A stretch of 64,000 nucleotides of DNA, taken from contig OY282383.1 of NCBI GenBank assembly GCA_958295855.1, forward strand, positions 564,481 to 628,480. Reading direction: 5' to 3'. Positions 16,168 through 24,316 of the stretch are shown in pieces (position 1 is the stretch's first letter; each line of letters starts with the position of its first letter). The notes below the pieces were generated by a model. It was given only the letters and a program-made list of their open reading frames with translations. It had not been told where the DNA came from and searched no databases. A program made the position numbers and the translations under genes. The stretch comes from an uncultured Poribacteria bacterium. Its GTDB lineage: Bacteria; Poribacteria; WGA-4E; WGA-3G.

Positions 16168-17043
16168 ATGCCATACTACGATGAAATTGTGAAGCACCTG
16201 ATGGATCGGTTTCCCGATGCGTTTGCGGCGTTAGCCCTCAATTCGCCAGACGTAGAAGTTGTGGAAAGACTCAGCACGGAACAACCGACGATTAAGATGC
16301 ATCATAGCGATATGACGTTTAAGGTACACCTCCCCGATGAGGAGGCAATTCTCCATATAGAGGCACAAACAGACGATAGCAGAGACAAACCGATGCCGCT
16401 GCGGATGTTAGCGTATGCGAGTTTCCTGGGCCTCCAGCATGAGATGCCGGTGTATTCCACGGTGTTGTATTTCCGCCCCACTGCGGGGCGTGCCGACCCG
16501 GGGTACTACGCGTATGGCGACGAGCAGCGTGGTGGTTTGTGGTTCAAGTATACCGTGATTAGGTTGTATGAGTTAGCGGGTGAATCATTTTTGGATGCGT
16601 CTTCTGTTGGGTTGCTGCCTTTCACACCGTTGATGAAACCGCCTGCGGGTATGAATGCTGATGCGTGGATTCAGAGATGTATTGAGACGACGCGCGCAGC
16701 AGCTGTAGACAAACAGACGCGGGCGACATTGTTATTTGCGCTATCGCTTTTCGGGAGTTTAGCGCATCATCGCGAACTTTTTCAATCTCGAATCTCGGAG
16801 GAAATCATGCAAGAGTCTCCCTTTTACGAACTTGTAATGCAACGTGGCATAGAACTCGGGGCGCGAGAGAATGCCATTGAAAACACGGTTGCTATTCTCA
16901 CCGCGCGCTTCCCGCACGCAGATGTCAACGCCCTAAAACCAACCCTTGAAGCGATTGCGGATCTGAACCGACTCAAGGAGTTGACTCTGACAGCTTCGTT
17001 GACACCCAGCTTTCGGGCATTCCAACACGGGCTAGAGCCATAG
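16168..17043 (+). CDS. Rpn-family nuclease, full-length copy 2 (RpnL-like)
   Basis: A 291-residue near-duplicate of the gene at 14673. The nuclease part up to SRISEEIMQESPFYELVMQ reads the same in both; differences are confined to the C-terminal segment, where this copy has a single repeat (RGIELGARENAIENT) instead of three. The catalytic-site sequence HIEAQTDDSRD is intact. The internal ribosome site and ATG are at 16807. Identity of the nuclease part with divergence of the tails suggests recent duplication or gene conversion. Two short copies follow. Confidence 0.82.
   Translation: MPYYDEIVKHLMDRFPDAFAALALNSPDVEVVERLSTEQPTIKMHHSDMTFKVHLPDEEAILHIEAQTDDSRDKPMPLRMLAYASFLGLQHEMPVYSTVLYFRPTAGRADPGYYAYGDEQRGGLWFKYTVIRLYELAGESFLDASSVGLLPFTPLMKPPAGMNADAWIQRCIETTRAAAVDKQTRATLLFALSLFGSLAHHRELFQSRISEEIMQESPFYELVMQRGIELGARENAIENTVAILTARFPHADVNALKPTLEAIADLNRLKELTLTASLTPSFRAFQHGLEP
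16807..17043 (+). CDS. Internal C-terminal product of Rpn copy 2 (RpnS-like)
   Basis: The same GGAGGAAATC plus ATG inside the second full-length gene would give a 78-residue protein starting MQESPFYELVMQRGIELGAR. Inferred by analogy with E. coli Rpn internal products. Confidence 0.55.
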   Translation: MQESPFYELVMQRGIELGARENAIENTVAILTARFPHADVNALKPTLEAIADLNRLKELTLTASLTPSFRAFQHGLEP

Positions 17044-17129
17044 GACACAACTCGCTCGTTTTTTCTAAGTCTTTCGGGAGTTTAGCGTATAATCGCGAAC
17101 TTTTTCAATCTCGAATCTCGGAGGAAATC

Positions 17130-17390
17130 ATGCAAGAGTCTCCCTTTTACGAACTTGTGATGCAGCGTGGTATTGAGCGGGGTATTGAACAAGGCATAGA
17201 ACGCGGTGTGCGAGAGAATGCCATTGAAAACACGCTTGCTGTGCTCACCGCGCGCTTCCCGCACGCGAATGTCAACGCCCTAAAACCAACCCTTGAAGCT
17301 ATTGCGCATCTGAACCGACTCAAGGAGTTGAATCTGACAGCTTCGTTGGCACCCAGTTTTCAGGTATTCCAACACGGGCTAGAGCCATAG
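17130..17390 (+). CDS. Stand-alone Rpn C-terminal protein S2
   Basis: An 86-residue free C-terminal domain with three repeat units (RGIERGIEQGIERGV). TATAAT lies at 17088-17093 and GGAGGA directly upstream. It carries the same ANVNALKPT...AHLNRLKELN variant as S1, so S1 and S2 form one subtype. It ends FQVFQHGLEP, differing from the FRAFQHGLEP of the others. Confidence 0.6.
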   Translation: MQESPFYELVMQRGIERGIEQGIERGVRENAIENTLAVLTARFPHANVNALKPTLEAIAHLNRLKELNLTASLAPSFQVFQHGLEP

Positions 17391-17476
17391 GGCACAACTC
17401 GCTCGTTTTTTCTAAGTCTTTCGGGAGTTTAGCGTATAATCCTGAACTTTTTCAATCTCGAATCTCGGAGGAAATC

Positions 17477-17725
17477 ATGCAAGAGTCTCCCTTTTACGAA
17501 CTTGTAATGCAACGTGGTATTGAGCGGGGTATTGAACGCGGTGCGCGCGAGAATGCCATTGAAAACACGCTTGCTATTCTCACTGCGCGCTTCCCGCACG
17601 CAGATGTCAACGCCCTAAAACCAGCCCTTGAAGCGATTGCGGATCTGAACCGCCTCAAGGAGTTGAATCTGATGGCTTCGTTGACACCCAGTTTTCGGGC
17701 ATTCCAACACGGGCTAGAGCCATAG
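17477..17725 (+). CDS. Stand-alone Rpn C-terminal protein S3
   Basis: An 82-residue free C-terminal domain with two repeat units (RGIERGIERGA). TATAAT lies at 17435-17440 and GGAGGA precedes the ATG. Its body (ADVNALKPA, ADLNRLKELN) is closer to the tail of the full-length copies than S1 and S2. It starts 347 bases after S2, the same tandem step. Confidence 0.6.
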   Translation: MQESPFYELVMQRGIERGIERGARENAIENTLAILTARFPHADVNALKPALEAIADLNRLKELNLMASLTPSFRAFQHGLEP

Positions 17726-17787
17726 GGCGCAACTCGCTCGTTTTTGCTACGTCAAAAAACATCTATAGAAACCCAATCGTTAAAAAT

Positions 17788-18708
17788 ATGAAAATCGCCA
17801 TCCTTTCCCGGGGATCCCAAAACCACGCCACGCGTAGCCTCAGCGATGCCGCCCGAAATGCAGGACACACGGCAGAGATTCTAGACCCTTTCGGTTTCTA
17901 CCTCCATATCGGTGGCACTGGTAACCGCATCACATACTATGGAAAACCGGCAGAAGATTTTGATGTTGTGGTGCCACGACTCAGCCGCACAACAGCACAA
18001 TATGGCGAAGAAGTCGTGGCACATTTTGAATGGAGCGGCACGCCTGTGGTGAATCGCGCAAAATCGATTGCCGCAGCACGCCACAAATTTCACTCCCTGC
18101 GTATTCTTGCACAACACGGCTTGCCCATTCCACCGAGCCTCACCGTCGGTTCCGCCACATTTTTAGAAAATGCCGTAGCCGAAATCGGGAGTTATCCGTT
18201 TATTTTAAAACCGTTTTACGGCACACACGGCAGAGGTATTATGTTGTTAGATACGCCTACATCGCTCACTTCAGCAGTAGATGCCCTATGTGCTCTCCAT
18301 CAAGACTATGTTATTCAGCCCTTTGTGGGAGGGGATTGTAACTCCGATTTGACTGGTGGGGTAGACATCCGTCTCCTCGTGGTAGGAGGTGAAGTAATTG
18401 CAGCGATGAAAAGGAGTGCTCCGCCCGGCGAATTCCGGGCGAATATTCACAAAGGCGCGTCGGGAGAAACGGTCACGCTACCGGACGAATACATCCACCT
18501 TGCTATTGAAGCAGCGGAAGCACTAGAACTGGAGATAGCCGGTGTCGATGTGCTCCAGACAAACGAGGGACCCGTTATCTTAGAAGTCAATCCATCGCCT
18601 GGATTTGAGGAACTGGAGGCGGTTACGGGTATCAACATCGCCGATGCGATTATCAAATTTGTAACAGTATTTGCAAAAAAAGTTGAGTCTTGTGGGAGGG
18701 GTTTGTAA
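17788..18708 (+). CDS. rimK: RimK-like ATP-grasp ligase
   Basis: An ATP-grasp enzyme of the RimK family, which adds glutamate or similar amino acids to a C-terminal carboxylate (ribosomal protein S6 in E. coli), 306 residues. Seen: MKIAILSRGSQNHATRSL, the DFDVVVPRLS segment, HKFHSLRILAQHGLPIPPSL, FILKPFYGTHGRGIML (ATP-binding lysine and glycine loop), VDIRLLVVGGEVIAAMKR and VILEVNPSPGFEELE (metal ligands). The target cannot be told from sequence. No clear ribosome site precedes the ATG. The glycosyltransferase gene follows closely on the same strand. Confidence 0.85.
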   Translation: MKIAILSRGSQNHATRSLSDAARNAGHTAEILDPFGFYLHIGGTGNRITYYGKPAEDFDVVVPRLSRTTAQYGEEVVAHFEWSGTPVVNRAKSIAAARHKFHSLRILAQHGLPIPPSLTVGSATFLENAVAEIGSYPFILKPFYGTHGRGIMLLDTPTSLTSAVDALCALHQDYVIQPFVGGDCNSDLTGGVDIRLLVVGGEVIAAMKRSAPPGEFRANIHKGASGETVTLPDEYIHLAIEAAEALELEIAGVDVLQTNEGPVILEVNPSPGFEELEAVTGINIADAIIKFVTVFAKKVESCGRGL

Positions 18709-18717
18709 CCCTGATAC
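18691..18717. repeat. GGGTT-TGT-AACCC short palindromic repeat, copy 1
   Basis: TGTGGGAGGGGTTTGTAACC then CTGATAC, at the end of the rimK-like gene. Other copies are at 22587-22607, 22825-22850 and 22929-22952. Confidence 0.6.
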
Positions 18718-18741
18718 ATACGGAAGGATACGGTTGTATGT

Positions 18742-19950
18742 ATGAATGATACCCCCAGAACGTCTGGCAGTTGTGCCAACCGTAAAATCTTGATGTTCAA
18801 TCACGAATTCCCACCTATTGGTGGGGGCGGTGGCTGGGTCAGCTACTTCTTAGGCAAGCACTTCGCGGCGGCAGGACACGATGTCCATCTGATTACCTCG
18901 CAATTTCGTGATTGTCCGACAGACGAGAAAGTAGAAGGCTTTCACGTGCATCGCGTGCCTGCACTTCGGAAAAATCCTGACGTGTGTGCAGTCCACGAAA
19001 TGTTGACGTATAGCCTTAGTTCAAGCATTTACGGATTGAAATTGGCGAAGAAGTTTCAACCGGACATTGTCCAAGTGTTTTTTGGGATTCCTGCGGGGGG
19101 TGGTGCTTATCTTTTGCAGAAGTTTCGCGATGTGCCGTATCTCGTCTTTTTAGGCGGACGCGACGTACCGCGCAGCAATCCCGATCCGCCCTATTATCGG
19201 TGGTTATACCTGCTGCTAAAGCCGGTCATCCGAGCAATTTGGCTGAGTGCTTCGGCACTTGTGGCATGTAGCGACGGCTTGCGCACGCTCGCTATGGAGA
19301 CGGATGCAGATGTGAACATTGACGTAATTCCTGATGGCTTAGATTTAGGGAGGTTCGCGCCCACACCTCGCGAAGCCTGTCCCAAAACGGTTCGTGTGCT
19401 GACGATTGGGCGGCTCATTCCGCGCAAGGGGTTCCAATTTCTGATTCGTGCGCTTCCTCAAATCGTTGAAAATGCAGCACACAACTTTGAGATTGAAATT
19501 GTGGGCGATGGACCGTATCTGGGAGAACTCGTGAAATTGGCGGAAAATCTCGGCGTAACCTCACATATACACTTTGCAGGTTCGGTGCCGTATTCGGAAT
19601 TGCCACAAAAGTATCGACACGCGGACATCTTCATTTTACCCTCACTGGCAGAAGGCATGCCGCTTGTCGTTTTGGAAGCGATGGGAACAGGGCTACCGAT
19701 TGTCGCCAGCCGAGTTCAAGGCATCGATGAACTCGTCGAGGAAGGCGTGAACGGCGAGTTGTTCGACCCCGGGGATGTAGAAGGGCTTGCGCGATGCCTT
19801 GTCAAACTGATTAACGCGGGGGAAGAGCGTATCCAGATGGGCAAATCCAGCGTTGAACGGGTTAAACCCTACGATTGGAAACACATTGCCTACGCTTATT
19901 TAGCCCTCTATGACGATATTCTAGCAAAAGATAAGTCGCACATAAGCTAA
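18742..19950 (+). CDS. Family 4 glycosyltransferase (GT-B fold)
   Basis: A 402-residue cytoplasmic or membrane-associated sugar transferase. The N-terminal domain has KILMFNHEFPPIGGGGGWVS, the acceptor-side glycine loop of GT4 enzymes. The C-terminal domain has RVLTIGRLIPRKGFQFLIRA, VGDGPYLGEL and the E-x7-E region PSLAEGMPLVVLEAMGTGLP that binds the nucleotide sugar. Likely adds a hexose to a lipid or polysaccharide; donor and acceptor are unknown. It follows the rimK-like gene with a short gap containing a palindromic repeat. Confidence 0.87.
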   Translation: MNDTPRTSGSCANRKILMFNHEFPPIGGGGGWVSYFLGKHFAAAGHDVHLITSQFRDCPTDEKVEGFHVHRVPALRKNPDVCAVHEMLTYSLSSSIYGLKLAKKFQPDIVQVFFGIPAGGGAYLLQKFRDVPYLVFLGGRDVPRSNPDPPYYRWLYLLLKPVIRAIWLSASALVACSDGLRTLAMETDADVNIDVIPDGLDLGRFAPTPREACPKTVRVLTIGRLIPRKGFQFLIRALPQIVENAAHNFEIEIVGDGPYLGELVKLAENLGVTSHIHFAGSVPYSELPQKYRHADIFILPSLAEGMPLVVLEAMGTGLPIVASRVQGIDELVEEGVNGELFDPGDVEGLARCLVKLINAGEERIQMGKSSVERVKPYDWKHIAYAYLALYDDILAKDKSHIS

Positions 19951-19988
19951 AGATTGGAAGATGGGAAGCAGCGGCATTTCTCCCTTCA

Positions 19989-20020
19989 GAGATTTACCAC
20001 TATTTTCAATAGTGGTGAAC
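19989..20020. repeat. Palindromic element (CCACTATT hairpin), copy 4
   Basis: CCACTATT-TTC-AATAGTGG followed by TGAACATC, in the gap between the glycosyltransferase and the dehydrogenase. Stem and loop match copy 1. Confidence 0.65.
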
Positions 20021-20138
20021 ATCTCCTCCATCCCAAGGAACCGGGCGGGAGGGAATCGCACGTTCCATAAATTGGGGGGCGTGGAGGGCCCAGCCTTCCA
20101 CCCTCCCATTCTTCTACACCAATAGGAGAACAACACAC

Positions 20139-21590
20139 ATGCTCCGAATCAAAATTCTCGCTATCGGTGCGGGCGGTTTGCAACGCGCCTTAACCCACGA
20201 ATTTGTCCATATCCTCAACCAACGGAAGCACTACAACGGCGGCATTTTTGTCGGGCAGCCGCGAGGCACCGAAAAAGCCCATGCCTTTAACCAACAAAAC
20301 GGCGTATATCATGTTGTCACGTTTGACTTAGATGGCATTCATGATATTCAACAGAGCTCAAGCGTTGTGGGTGCAACCACACTCTCGACTGAAGCCGGCC
20401 GCGAGCAATTCTACGCACAAACCCAAAACCCGTTAGACCTTATCCTCATTGGGGTAACCGAAGCAGGCATTGCCAAAGGTGAACTCGCGATGGATGTCCT
20501 AGACGAGACGCTCTATCGCTACTTTTCTCACCACGGTGCAGATGCGACACTCTGCGTTATCAACACCGATAATCTACGAAATAATGGCGATGTTATCCTC
20601 GAGCTGCTCTGCAACGCGTACCCAAAACGAAGCGGGGCCTACGCGGCGTGGTTGGAGACGAACGTCGGTTTTCTCAACGAAATGGGCGACCGGCTCGTAC
20701 CGCAGGGCTACGCTGTGCCTGATGAGATTAAGGCAGCTGCACAAGCACAGATCGAAGGGCCAGACGAATTGATAACATACGCAGAGAAACTGCCAGTTAC
20801 CCCGCTTATTCTGGAAGATCTGGACAACATGCTACGCGTGCCTTTTGGCGAACTTAATGACTACGGCGTTATTGTGAGTCAGGAGAGCATTGAACCGTAT
20901 CACGACTGGAAACTGCTTTTGGTGAATTCGGTCCATGTGCCGGGCATCACGCACAAGGGCATGCTCTCTGGCATTGAATATGTCAACGAAGCAGCGTCAC
21001 ATCCAACATTCGGGCCGCATCTGGAACGCCTGATGCTCGGCTATGCTAAAATTGTGGAGGCAGACATCCCAATAGCAGGGAAAAGTGCGCGCGCGTACAC
21101 GCTAGAATTTATCGACCGAATCCGCCGAGTCAAAGACGACAACGCCCGGATTAACATCATTGAAACGGTGAAACTCCGCGAACGCGCGGCAGATATCGTC
21201 CGCTCACCGAATTATGATTCCAGCACAACCCTGTTCAAATCTGATTTCGCATACTCGTTCGCAACGGTACTCCGATTTTTGACACCACAAGTGTCGAGAT
21301 TCGGAGATGGCTCCTACAAGGGCATCACCGATACCGGCACAGCTTATGAAATCCGCGACCCAAACCGAACGATACAGGATGTACTGAAAGGTGCGTTTGA
21401 CGCAAGCATGGCAGACGTAGAAAATCGACTCGCTACCGTTTTTTCGGATGCAACGTTATGGAACGCTCCCGGAACGTCGTCGGGGAGCGGTTTGAGTCAG
21501 AATCAAGATTTTAGCAGACGCGTTGCACAATATTATCATCAGTTAGTTAACGGAAAAACGTGCCTTGAGGTGTTAGAAAGCATTAAGTGA
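20139..21590 (+). CDS. Mannitol dehydrogenase-family polyol/uronate oxidoreductase
   Basis: A 483-residue NAD(P)-dependent dehydrogenase of the mannitol dehydrogenase/fructuronate-tagaturonate reductase family. The Rossmann start is MLRIKILAIGAGGLQRALTH. The catalytic region YHDWKLLLVNSVHVPGITHK carries the family Lys and Asn/His pattern. Likely interconverts a sugar acid or ketose with its polyol form; the exact substrate is not readable. AGGAG lies 10 bases before the ATG. It is convergent with an oxidoreductase on the other strand, so this region may serve sugar catabolism. Confidence 0.82.
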   Translation: MLRIKILAIGAGGLQRALTHEFVHILNQRKHYNGGIFVGQPRGTEKAHAFNQQNGVYHVVTFDLDGIHDIQQSSSVVGATTLSTEAGREQFYAQTQNPLDLILIGVTEAGIAKGELAMDVLDETLYRYFSHHGADATLCVINTDNLRNNGDVILELLCNAYPKRSGAYAAWLETNVGFLNEMGDRLVPQGYAVPDEIKAAAQAQIEGPDELITYAEKLPVTPLILEDLDNMLRVPFGELNDYGVIVSQESIEPYHDWKLLLVNSVHVPGITHKGMLSGIEYVNEAASHPTFGPHLERLMLGYAKIVEADIPIAGKSARAYTLEFIDRIRRVKDDNARINIIETVKLRERAADIVRSPNYDSSTTLFKSDFAYSFATVLRFLTPQVSRFGDGSYKGITDTGTAYEIRDPNRTIQDVLKGAFDASMADVENRLATVFSDATLWNAPGTSSGSGLSQNQDFSRRVAQYYHQLVNGKTCLEVLESIK

Positions 21591-21617
21591 TAGACTCCTC
21601 CTGCAAAGCAGTAGACA

Positions 21618-22571
21618 CTAATCTACCAAAGAGATGACACCTTTTTTCCGTTGCAGGACCGCATCGTAGAACCGCATCGTGCCGACGCAATCGTGGATGC
21701 TCGATATCGGTTCCCGAGCTTCACGAATCGCGTTGACAAACTCGGTAAGGCTGATACCATCGCCGGTTAACTCGCCGTTTCGCTCATCCGAGAAGTTGGA
21801 GGTGAAGGTGTTCCCGGCTTCGGTGAAGTGCTTCGCCTCCCACAACCCATCTAAAACGATGTATTCATGCTGTCCCGTAATTTCGATATAGTCATAGTTA
21901 CGCTGCCACAGCCGTTGACTGGTGAGCTGTAAACTTCCGACTGCGCCGTTTGTGTATTCTACTGCGACAGCAAAAGCCCCCTGTCCATCAACTTCATTGT
22001 GGAAAACGCTGAGCTCCTTTACATCGGCACCAGCGATGTGTCTCGCCACATCGAAATGGTGGATAGCAAAATCTAGCAGATAACTTTTCACCGTCGGGTA
22101 TTTCCCACTACAGAACGAGCAGAAGAGTTGGGTGAGTTTACCGAAGGATTCGGTCTGCATAATCTGCCTTGCTTTCCGTACGCCGAGGCTGAACCTGCGC
22201 TGGAAGTTTACCATCAGCGTCTTACCGTGCTGTTCAGCCGTTTCTGCCAAGGTAATAGTTTCCGCGAGGGAGGGCGCGGGCGGTTTTGGTACGAAAACAT
22301 GATACCCCGCCGCGAGCGTTTCAAGCACGAGCGGCTGCCTCGGGTCAGGCCCCATGCAGATAATGACTGCTTCCAGGTCCTCCTTCTCAAACATTTCATG
22401 CCGGTCGGTGTAGTACCGGCCTGTACCAAACTTGCCAGCGGCATCTTTCGCTCGACCTTCGTCAGCATCACAAACGGCTTGCAATGCCACTGGTGCTAAA
22501 TGCAACGCGGGATAAATAGTGTGCCTCGCAAAACCGCCGGCACCGAGAAATCCAATCCGAAGAGGTTCCAT
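21618..22571 (-). CDS. Gfo/Idh/MocA-family oxidoreductase
   Basis: A 317-residue NAD(P)-dependent sugar/inositol oxidoreductase. The N-terminus MEPLRIGFLGAGGFARHTIY is the nucleotide-binding loop, followed by VFVPKPPAPSLAE, equivalent to the usual EKP motif but with Pro-Lys-Pro, and FAIHHFDVARHIAG with the catalytic-type His pair. Start at 22571 with AAAGGA 7 bases upstream; the open frame continues upstream into repeat-bearing leader. Substrate unknown. Confidence 0.85.
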   Translation of the reverse strand: MEPLRIGFLGAGGFARHTIYPALHLAPVALQAVCDADEGRAKDAAGKFGTGRYYTDRHEMFEKEDLEAVIICMGPDPRQPLVLETLAAGYHVFVPKPPAPSLAETITLAETAEQHGKTLMVNFQRRFSLGVRKARQIMQTESFGKLTQLFCSFCSGKYPTVKSYLLDFAIHHFDVARHIAGADVKELSVFHNEVDGQGAFAVAVEYTNGAVGSLQLTSQRLWQRNYDYIEITGQHEYIVLDGLWEAKHFTEAGNTFTSNFSDERNGELTGDGISLTEFVNAIREAREPISSIHDCVGTMRFYDAVLQRKKGVISLVD

Positions 22572-22917
22572 ATCTGTTTCCTTTTTGTGGGAGGGTTCGT
22601 AACCCCCATATATTACGCCTACAAGAATAGAAGTTTGTATCAAATTTAGCATACCTACGGTTCTCTGTAAAGCCAAATCGTGCAGGGCTTTTCGAATCAA
22701 CGGCGAAAATGTAGCGAGAAAAACCTCTTAAAGCCTGATGTGATCCTCGATGGATACAACACTGAAAACCATTTTAACTCAACCTAATTGCCGAAATTCT
22801 GTCAAAAGATAACGAGGAGAATGCTGTGGGAGGGTTTGTAACCCCGATACCAAAACGCGGATAGAGATTACCTCATTCACTTATTAATCTCCATTAGGAG
22901 AGAAGACAAAAAAGAAA
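22572..22917. other. Divergent gap between oxidoreductase and MFS genes
   Basis: Contains two copies of the GGGTT-TGT-AACCC palindromic repeat (22587-22607 and 22825-22850). No gene or clear promoter read with confidence. Confidence 0.5.
22825..22850. repeat. GGGTT-TGT-AACCC short palindromic repeat, copy 3
   Basis: TGTGGGAGGGTTTGTAACCC followed by CGATACCAAAACGCG. The copy at 22929-22952 is nearly the same and lies inside the first codons of the MFS gene. Confidence 0.6.
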
Positions 22918-24303
22918 ATGCCTAAAGTAGGAGGGGTTTGTAATCCCGATAACAAAACGCGAAACTTTCGATTTGCGCTGCTTCAAGGCACCTTCATGCG
23001 TATCAATCTCGCCTTTGCAGATTCATCAACGGTGCTTCCTGCTTTTATCCATAAGTTAACCCAATCCGATATCATGGTGGGTTTGGCAGGCTCAATGATG
23101 ACAGCCGGGTGGATGTGGCCGCAGCTGCTGATATCAAACCTACTAGAACATCGTCCGCGTAAAATGCCCTTCTACGCGCTCGGTATGAGCGTTCGCGTGT
23201 TGGCATGGCTTGCCATCTTTTTCTCCACCATCCTAATCGGCGAGCAGAACCCGATGTTACTCGCCGCCTGCTTTCTGGGATTCTATTTTATCTCCTCCTC
23301 TGCCATGGGCGTTTCAACGCTGCCGTACATGGACATCGTCTCTAAATCGATAGAACCGCAGGAGCGCGCCCGTTTTTTTAGCCTGAGACAGCTGTACGGT
23401 GGTTTTTTTGCAATTTGGGTAGGCTTTTTGGTGCGTGCAGTGCTTGGAAACGAAGCCGAATTTACAGGTATCCTTGGGCGCATTACGCAAACCTTCAAAA
23501 CGCTAACCATGTATTTTATCAGTTCGATCTGTCATGTGGAGACGGACCTCGGGTTTCCGTATAACTACGCTTTTCTCTTTATCTGTTCGGTGAGTGCCGC
23601 GTTCCTCTCGTTTGTCAGTTTTTTAGGGGTGCGCGAACCGATTCATCCTGTCCAACCCACACGCCAACCGATGTGGCAACACTTAAAACAGGGGCCGTAC
23701 TTCCTACGGACAGACAGAAACTACCGCCGGTTCATCCTTTTCCGCGTCTGTGCGCATTTTTCCGGGATGGCATCCCCCTTTTACATACCTTACGCCCTGA
23801 AGGAACTAGGATTTTCAGAGGCAACGATGGGCTTTTTCATCGTGTGTTCTGCACTCAGCGGGGTGGTTTCAAACACAATGTGGGGCTATATCGGCGAAAC
23901 ACACGGCGTGCGATGGCTGCTGATTATCACAGCAGGACTGATGGTACTCCCACCGGCAATCGCCTTTTCTTCAGGCCTATTGCCAGCCTCATTACAAATG
24001 CCTGCCTTCTTCCTGATTTTTACGGTTGGCGGCGTTTTGGCGAACGGCATGATGGTAGGGTTCATGGCGTATATGCTAAATATCGCACCGCCGCGCAGTC
24101 GGCCAAGTTACATCGGGTTTATGAACACATTACTCTTTCCTGTGGGTTTCGCGCCGGTGGCAGGTGGAATGCTCGCGCCGCATATCGGTTATCGGGGGTT
24201 GTTTGCTATCTCGGTAGGCATCTGCCTCGCCGCTTTCCGCATCGCGATGGGGCTACAAGAAATTATGCATGAAAATGAGATGGCAGAAACCCGAGATGAT
24301 TAA
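22918..24303 (+). CDS. Major facilitator superfamily transporter
   Basis: A 461-residue inner-membrane protein with about 12 hydrophobic segments and a central loop, consistent with MFS. Segments such as SIEPQERARFFSLRQLYGGF and MLNIAPPRSRPSYIGFMNTL sit at loop positions seen in this superfamily. Substrate unknown; the neighbouring sugar oxidoreductases make a sugar or sugar acid plausible. The first 15 codons (VGGVCNPDNKTR) are encoded by a dispersed palindromic repeat, and AGGAGA lies about 15 bases before the ATG. The N-terminus may have been altered by insertion, and the true start could be further in. Confidence 0.8.
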   Translation: MPKVGGVCNPDNKTRNFRFALLQGTFMRINLAFADSSTVLPAFIHKLTQSDIMVGLAGSMMTAGWMWPQLLISNLLEHRPRKMPFYALGMSVRVLAWLAIFFSTILIGEQNPMLLAACFLGFYFISSSAMGVSTLPYMDIVSKSIEPQERARFFSLRQLYGGFFAIWVGFLVRAVLGNEAEFTGILGRITQTFKTLTMYFISSICHVETDLGFPYNYAFLFICSVSAAFLSFVSFLGVREPIHPVQPTRQPMWQHLKQGPYFLRTDRNYRRFILFRVCAHFSGMASPFYIPYALKELGFSEATMGFFIVCSALSGVVSNTMWGYIGETHGVRWLLIITAGLMVLPPAIAFSSGLLPASLQMPAFFLIFTVGGVLANGMMVGFMAYMLNIAPPRSRPSYIGFMNTLLFPVGFAPVAGGMLAPHIGYRGLFAISVGICLAAFRIAMGLQEIMHENEMAETRDD

Positions 24304-24316
24304 TTTTCTATAGGAA

